Both the position numbers and the translations under genes were made by a program. A stretch of DNA of 64,000 nucleotides from Lophius americanus. Its lineage: Eukaryota; Chordata; Actinopteri; Lophiiformes; Lophiidae. The notes under the pieces are model-generated. The model was not told where the DNA came from. It made no database searches and worked only from the letters and a program-made list of their open reading frames with translations. Within the stretch, counting starts at the first letter, position 1. Each line of letters starts with the position of its first letter. The stretch is taken from assembly GCA_037951165.1 (NCBI GenBank), contig JBBDHG010000006.1, forward strand, positions 2,374,501 to 2,438,500, written 5' to 3'. Positions 59,991-64,000 of this stretch are shown in pieces.

Positions 59991-60420
59991 TGTCATTAAA
60001 AAACAGATTTCTACTTATTGTGCAAACTCAATCCTTTAGAGCATTTGCCACCAAATTGTTTTCGAGAAACGAACCCCAGTCCCAAGCCGTCGTCCGCAAC
60101 AGCAAGGGTATATCCCCCAAAAGCTCCTAATCCCCTGCGATGTAAAAATCCTCTCCCTCTAAGTGTGAAGTAAAGTCCACAATATTTTTTGAAAAAGAAG
60201 CTCACAAAAGTGAGTGAAATATGAACTATTAGAGTTAATAGTATATATGCTAAATAGATCCCCTCAAGGCGATTCATATGTGATAAGTTTTGACTAAATC
60301 AGACCAATGGTTGAGAATTTATGCCTCAAATCTATTGGATATAAAGCTCCCCCTAAGTGTGAACTTATTCATATTGAAGCATAACAGATGTCCTGTCTTT
60401 CCTTCCTGAAGAGAAATGAT
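59990..60420 (-). repeat. Inverted diverged copy of the array's dispersed repeat
   Basis: On the minus strand it reads TATACCCTTGCTGTTGCGGA, AGGGGGAGCTTTAT, TCTGATTTAGTC and ATGAATCG, in the same order as 48165-48850 and 6400-6650. The open stretch at 60277-60011 is part of this repeat, not a gene. Confidence 0.6.
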
Positions 60421-60572
60421 AATACTTTGTAAAAGAGTTCATGACTTTCAGATGTTCGATTCTGAAGTCCAATAAAATTTAGAATTGATTAATTCTAAGT
60501 TTCATAATTTACTATATTGTGGTGTTGCCCCTATTCAATTATTTTCGAGGTAAAATTGTACATAACCCGCTA

Positions 60573-60574
60573 CA

Positions 60575-60612
<38 letters not shown>
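60573..60612. repeat. (AT)n microsatellite
   Basis: Simple TA dinucleotide run of about 40 bp. Confidence 0.85.
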
Positions 60613-60618
<6 letters not shown>

Positions 60619-62029
60619 TTACAAACATCCATAGACAAATTTACTGTCCTCCTTAAGGTGTACTAACCTCAATTAGACAGCTAGCCAAACTCCATTCCCA
60701 TAGACATTATAAATATTCATATTTAGAAAATGGCTTCTCTATAGACTGAATTGAATATTGCTTGAATTAATGACTCCAGATTAAAAAGAAACCTAACATT
60801 TATGTGACACAAGTACTGTGTACAACACTGTTAAATTAGATCCATACAGTGACTACCTTCACTAGATTCCTATGACTGAGATCCACTGAGTCCAACTAAC
60901 AACAACATTCCTAATAGACAGCTCTCACCACATAGATGGAGGTGATAATAATTTAACTGGTAGTTTAACTGAAGCACCTAAATTAAGTAGCACCAGAATC
61001 TTGTGTTCGAATTCAGCAATTCATATCCGCCTTTAAATATTCAGATTACAATTGAAAAGTCTATAATTATTTAAACCATAAACATTTTTAAATCTTTTAC
61101 TATGTAACATTAAAGTTTTATTAAATGAAACATTTTAAAATATCTTTTTTTCCGTAGAACCAAATTGCCATTAAATTCTATGCACAGATAAATGAACGTG
61201 TAGATCTTGGCATGGTTCCGTTCAAGAGCTAACTTGGTTGCAGCTTTCAGAGTGTCCAGGAGAAGCATCAAATAAAGCATCACTATCCTGTAAATAAACA
61301 CTACATTGTCACCTTTACCAATAAGCATTGACAGGGTTTATTTAACAAATGAATAAAAGTCTTTTGGCTGTCATGTCATTAAAATAGGATTTAAACGTTT
61401 GGTTAAATGATCAGTAAAAGACACAACATACAAAGCAAATTATTTTCCGAATTTAGCCACTATAAATACACCTGAACCAACGGATAATAATAGAACAACG
61501 TGCCCGACGTGAGGTAGCTCTCTGCGGGTACTACAAGAGCTTATTTCCCCTTCAACTTGGCAGCGAGCCGGAGCTCACAACTCCGAAAACATTGCACTTT
61601 TTTTTTTAAATAGGCGCAATATTGTTAAACCGAGCACATATGAAAGTTTTAAACATCCATCTTCTTGCCTACAAACACTTTAGATCTACATTAAGATGAC
61701 AAGAGCCTTTTTTCGCAGTGTAAGAACTTGGCTATGAGTTTTTTCCTCCACCAGGGCGAGAGCTCTTGTTTCTTTTGAAATGCACTTCGGAATACGTGAC
61801 TGTCCCAAATTTGCACAGGTCACAATCGATGCAGACTTGATAAAATGGGAGGAGCAAGGCCACTTCCGGGGTATTCGCTCGATGCAAACTTGAGAATTGG
61901 AAAAGTACTTGGGCTGCGACTGATGACATTTCAAAAACGTCATGGCTCATATAGATGTTGGCATGGAAAAAATGTTCACAACAGTTACTTTTCCAGTACA
62001 ACTTCCAGAAAATACTAACTAATACACAT
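60613..62029. other. Intergenic, nothing recognised
   Basis: AT-rich sequence with only short open stretches and no known domain. Confidence 0.5.
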
Positions 62030-63460
62030 TTATGAACTGCTTATCAATAAATTTAAACTAAACCACTGGCTCCTAAATAGATCTGCATCCGTGGAGTTGA
62101 CTGGTGGAGGGCGTGCACCAACCTTCTGGGTAAGTATTATTGCAGGAGAAAGGATGAATGAAGAGGCGGGGCCTGTCGAGATTGGGCTAAGATGTCTGGT
62201 ATTTAAATGACTAAGACCTTTGCCATTAGGGTGCACAGTACCTCAAGGGAAATGTGAGTTTTCTCCTGAAGCAGCATGCAGTCAAGGATCCTATGAGCCT
62301 TCCCGATCATCCTCTCCCAAGATCCCCAGATATGTGAGGAATGGGGAGAGTTGAAATCCCAAGTGAAGCCTCTCCGATACTGCTGTACAAATAGGTCTGG
62401 TTTTGGTTCGCTCAATCTCAGTACCTTTGATGCTCTGATAAAGTTTGTTCCACATCCGACCTGAGATGTTTTGCAGGTTCCGAAATGGAGAAAAACCGTC
62501 TGAGTGCATTTACACAGCTTAAAGAATCCATTGATTTAATTACTTCTATGGACACAGCTCTCTTTTCTCTATACTGTCCAGCTGTGCGTACTTAAGCCAA
62601 CAGCCTATTTTCAGAAGACTTTCATCCAGGATGGGATTGGGCTTGATAAAAGAGCTTGTTTTTGAAATGGCTGTCCAAATTTGTGAGTGACGTGAAGAAC
62701 ATTAATTGCTCGACTCATTTCCTCCGGACTAAACTTTATTCCACATCGCTGCCAACCAATGCCACAACCGGGTTGACTGATGGTTTTGTAAGAACGGGCT
62801 ATGTGAATAAGAATGGACACCGCTCTGATCAGTGATTTCCAGGTGGAAAATCGCTTGAAACGATCAACAGTGAAGTTTCCAGTGTGAATCTGAGTGGAAA
62901 AGCTTTGCAACTGTGGACGTATTTCCTTGTCCCTGATTTGGTCAACCAGCTCAAAATACGTGGGCACTTCCGGATGGACTTTTTCTGGCTTGTGGGGGAA
63001 AGCTGATCCAGTGCTGATACATAAACGTTTGATCTCATTAGATATGTGCCGAAGAACAACTTTGTTCATTTCTTCGAGGTTGAGCTCAGCCATCTCCATG
63101 GTGGGCTGTGACTGTGGGCTGTGACTGTGGCGCTAATTTTGCTTGCCCTATAACAAAACCCATGCCGATCCGTCCATCTCCTTTAGCAGCACTTATGACT
63201 TTGGTCGATACATCTGAAAACACATCTCACACATTATGTCCAGGCCTGCCATTCAGTAAGTCTCTCTGTAAGCGGTGCATCCCAGTCACAGGTGTCCTTT
63301 TCCAGCCCCCGCAGTAGTGCTTTGTCACAGGGGCCACCAGACCTAGGGGGTCAAGCAAGCACTTAACTGTGGACCGGACAACATGCCGGGTGAATGGCTT
63401 GTCACTGTCAGACACTGACATTGACCAGGACATTCTCAGCTGAAGTCTACTTTCCACTAA
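62030..63460 (-). mobile_element. BEL/Pao LTR-retrotransposon polyprotein fragment, decayed
   Basis: Minus-strand order fits the 3' part of a BEL/Pao pol: 63457-63227 (TRHVVRSTVKCLLDPLGLVA), 63099-62611 (RFKRFSTWKSLIRAVSILIH), 62415-62203 integrase (FNSPHSSHIWGSWERMIGKA) and 62236-62030 (FILSPAIILTQKVGARPPP). The pieces are in different frames with stops. LTRs were not identified. It is an old, inactive copy. Confidence 0.75.
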
Positions 63461-63653
63461 GAGTTTTTTTTTTTTTTAGAAAAATACTCAAGTAAAGGTT
63501 AATAGAAATCTCCTGAATGTACTCAATCTTCTCTATAAATTTTCTCTGACTAACTTTGCATAAAATACTTGGTTGTCATGATTATTTGCATTATGTTTCC
63601 CCTTTTTAACTCGCTAATATTTAACTAACATTTCATCTATCACATGAAATACA

Positions 63654-64000
63654 CTGCTCAAATATTTAAGGAACACTGTAATGACAGTTGAGATCTCGAT
63701 GAAAGAAACCTTCAAGTTGAAAATCTTTATCCATATACATTGCGTAATTTGTTTGGAACGATCAGTGGAAATCAAAACCATTGAGCCATTAAAGACTGGA
63801 TTCTAAATTACACCAAAAATTAGAGTCTAAAACTGAAATCACAGGCTGATCCAAATCGTGTGAGTTTCATCACAACAACACATAATGTGACCCAGGAATC
63901 TGTTTAACCCCCACATGGATCTCTTCCAAGACCTGGATCAGGGCTCCTGGACTGTCTGTGGTCAGTGGTGGCGCGGTCTGATGCACCGATACAAAACGTC
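63654..64000. mobile_element. Probable DNA-transposon terminal region
   Basis: Starts TGCTCAAATATTTAAGGAAC and contains CTCCTGGACTGTCTGTGGT, which I recognise as the edge of a common teleost DNA transposon. The rest lies outside the window. Superfamily not assigned. Confidence 0.4.

Noticed and set aside
61686..62001. Minus-strand open stretches of 85-89 codons left of the BEL/Pao piece
   Set aside because: They overlap each other in different frames and do not match pol or any family I know.

Overview
This is eukaryotic, almost certainly teleost fish, genomic DNA. The genes are split into phase-1 exons with consensus GT/AG junctions. The mobile elements are fish-typical: Rex1/Babar, L2, a teleost LINE with the 'CCCGGATAAGCGG' tail, and BEL/Pao. 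The window carries a tandem array of complement factor H-like genes, all on the minus strand, built from sushi/CCP modules (about 60 residues, four Cys, one Trp near the end). I find no prokaryotic features.

Layout, left to right. Unit 1 (1-14036): gene 1 (7610-11526), six exons, an open five-CCP secreted protein with an altered last module; its 3' flank holds an L2/LINE-X chimera with a nested Rex1. Unit 2 (14037-31045): a copy of unit 1 at an offset near 14036 bp. It carries a 2.6 kb internal cassette swap, has lost its signal-peptide and first CCP exons (gene 2, pseudogene, 21738-26690), and gained a unit-specific L2 (about 27245-30161). Unit 3 (31046-39861): gene 3 (31737-37350), with signal peptide and six CCP exons, a 5-bp frameshift in CCP1, several exons lost, and a decayed 5.8S rRNA fragment at a rearrangement junction. 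Unit 4 (39862 to about 47565): only the last two CCP exons of gene 4 remain, followed by a near full-length L2 and a LINE-X. Unit 5 (about 47566-59191): gene 5, the best-preserved copy, 14 exons encoding a predicted 743-residue protein with signal peptide and 12 CCPs, including a CCP2 split across two exons as in mammalian factor H. Right flank (59200-64000): no further CCP gene; an inverted copy of a dispersed repeat, decayed BEL/Pao polyprotein pieces, and a probable DNA-transposon end.

Biology. Gene 5 is probably the main soluble complement regulator (factor H or a factor H-like protein). Gene 1 looks like a short factor H-related paralogue. Genes 2, 3 and 4 are remnants, although gene 3 could regain frame by skipping one symmetric exon. 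The distal exons of genes 1, 2 and 5 are nearly identical while their first CCPs differ strongly, which suggests recent sequence exchange over an older duplication. The most unusual observations are the new C-terminus of gene 1, whose deletion-created tail places a Cys at the canonical CCP spacing; the 5.8S rRNA-derived filler where gene 3 lost CCP8; and a perfect fold-back repeat at the breakpoint that cut gene 3's CCP4. Exon boundaries were assigned by eye and expression is unknown.
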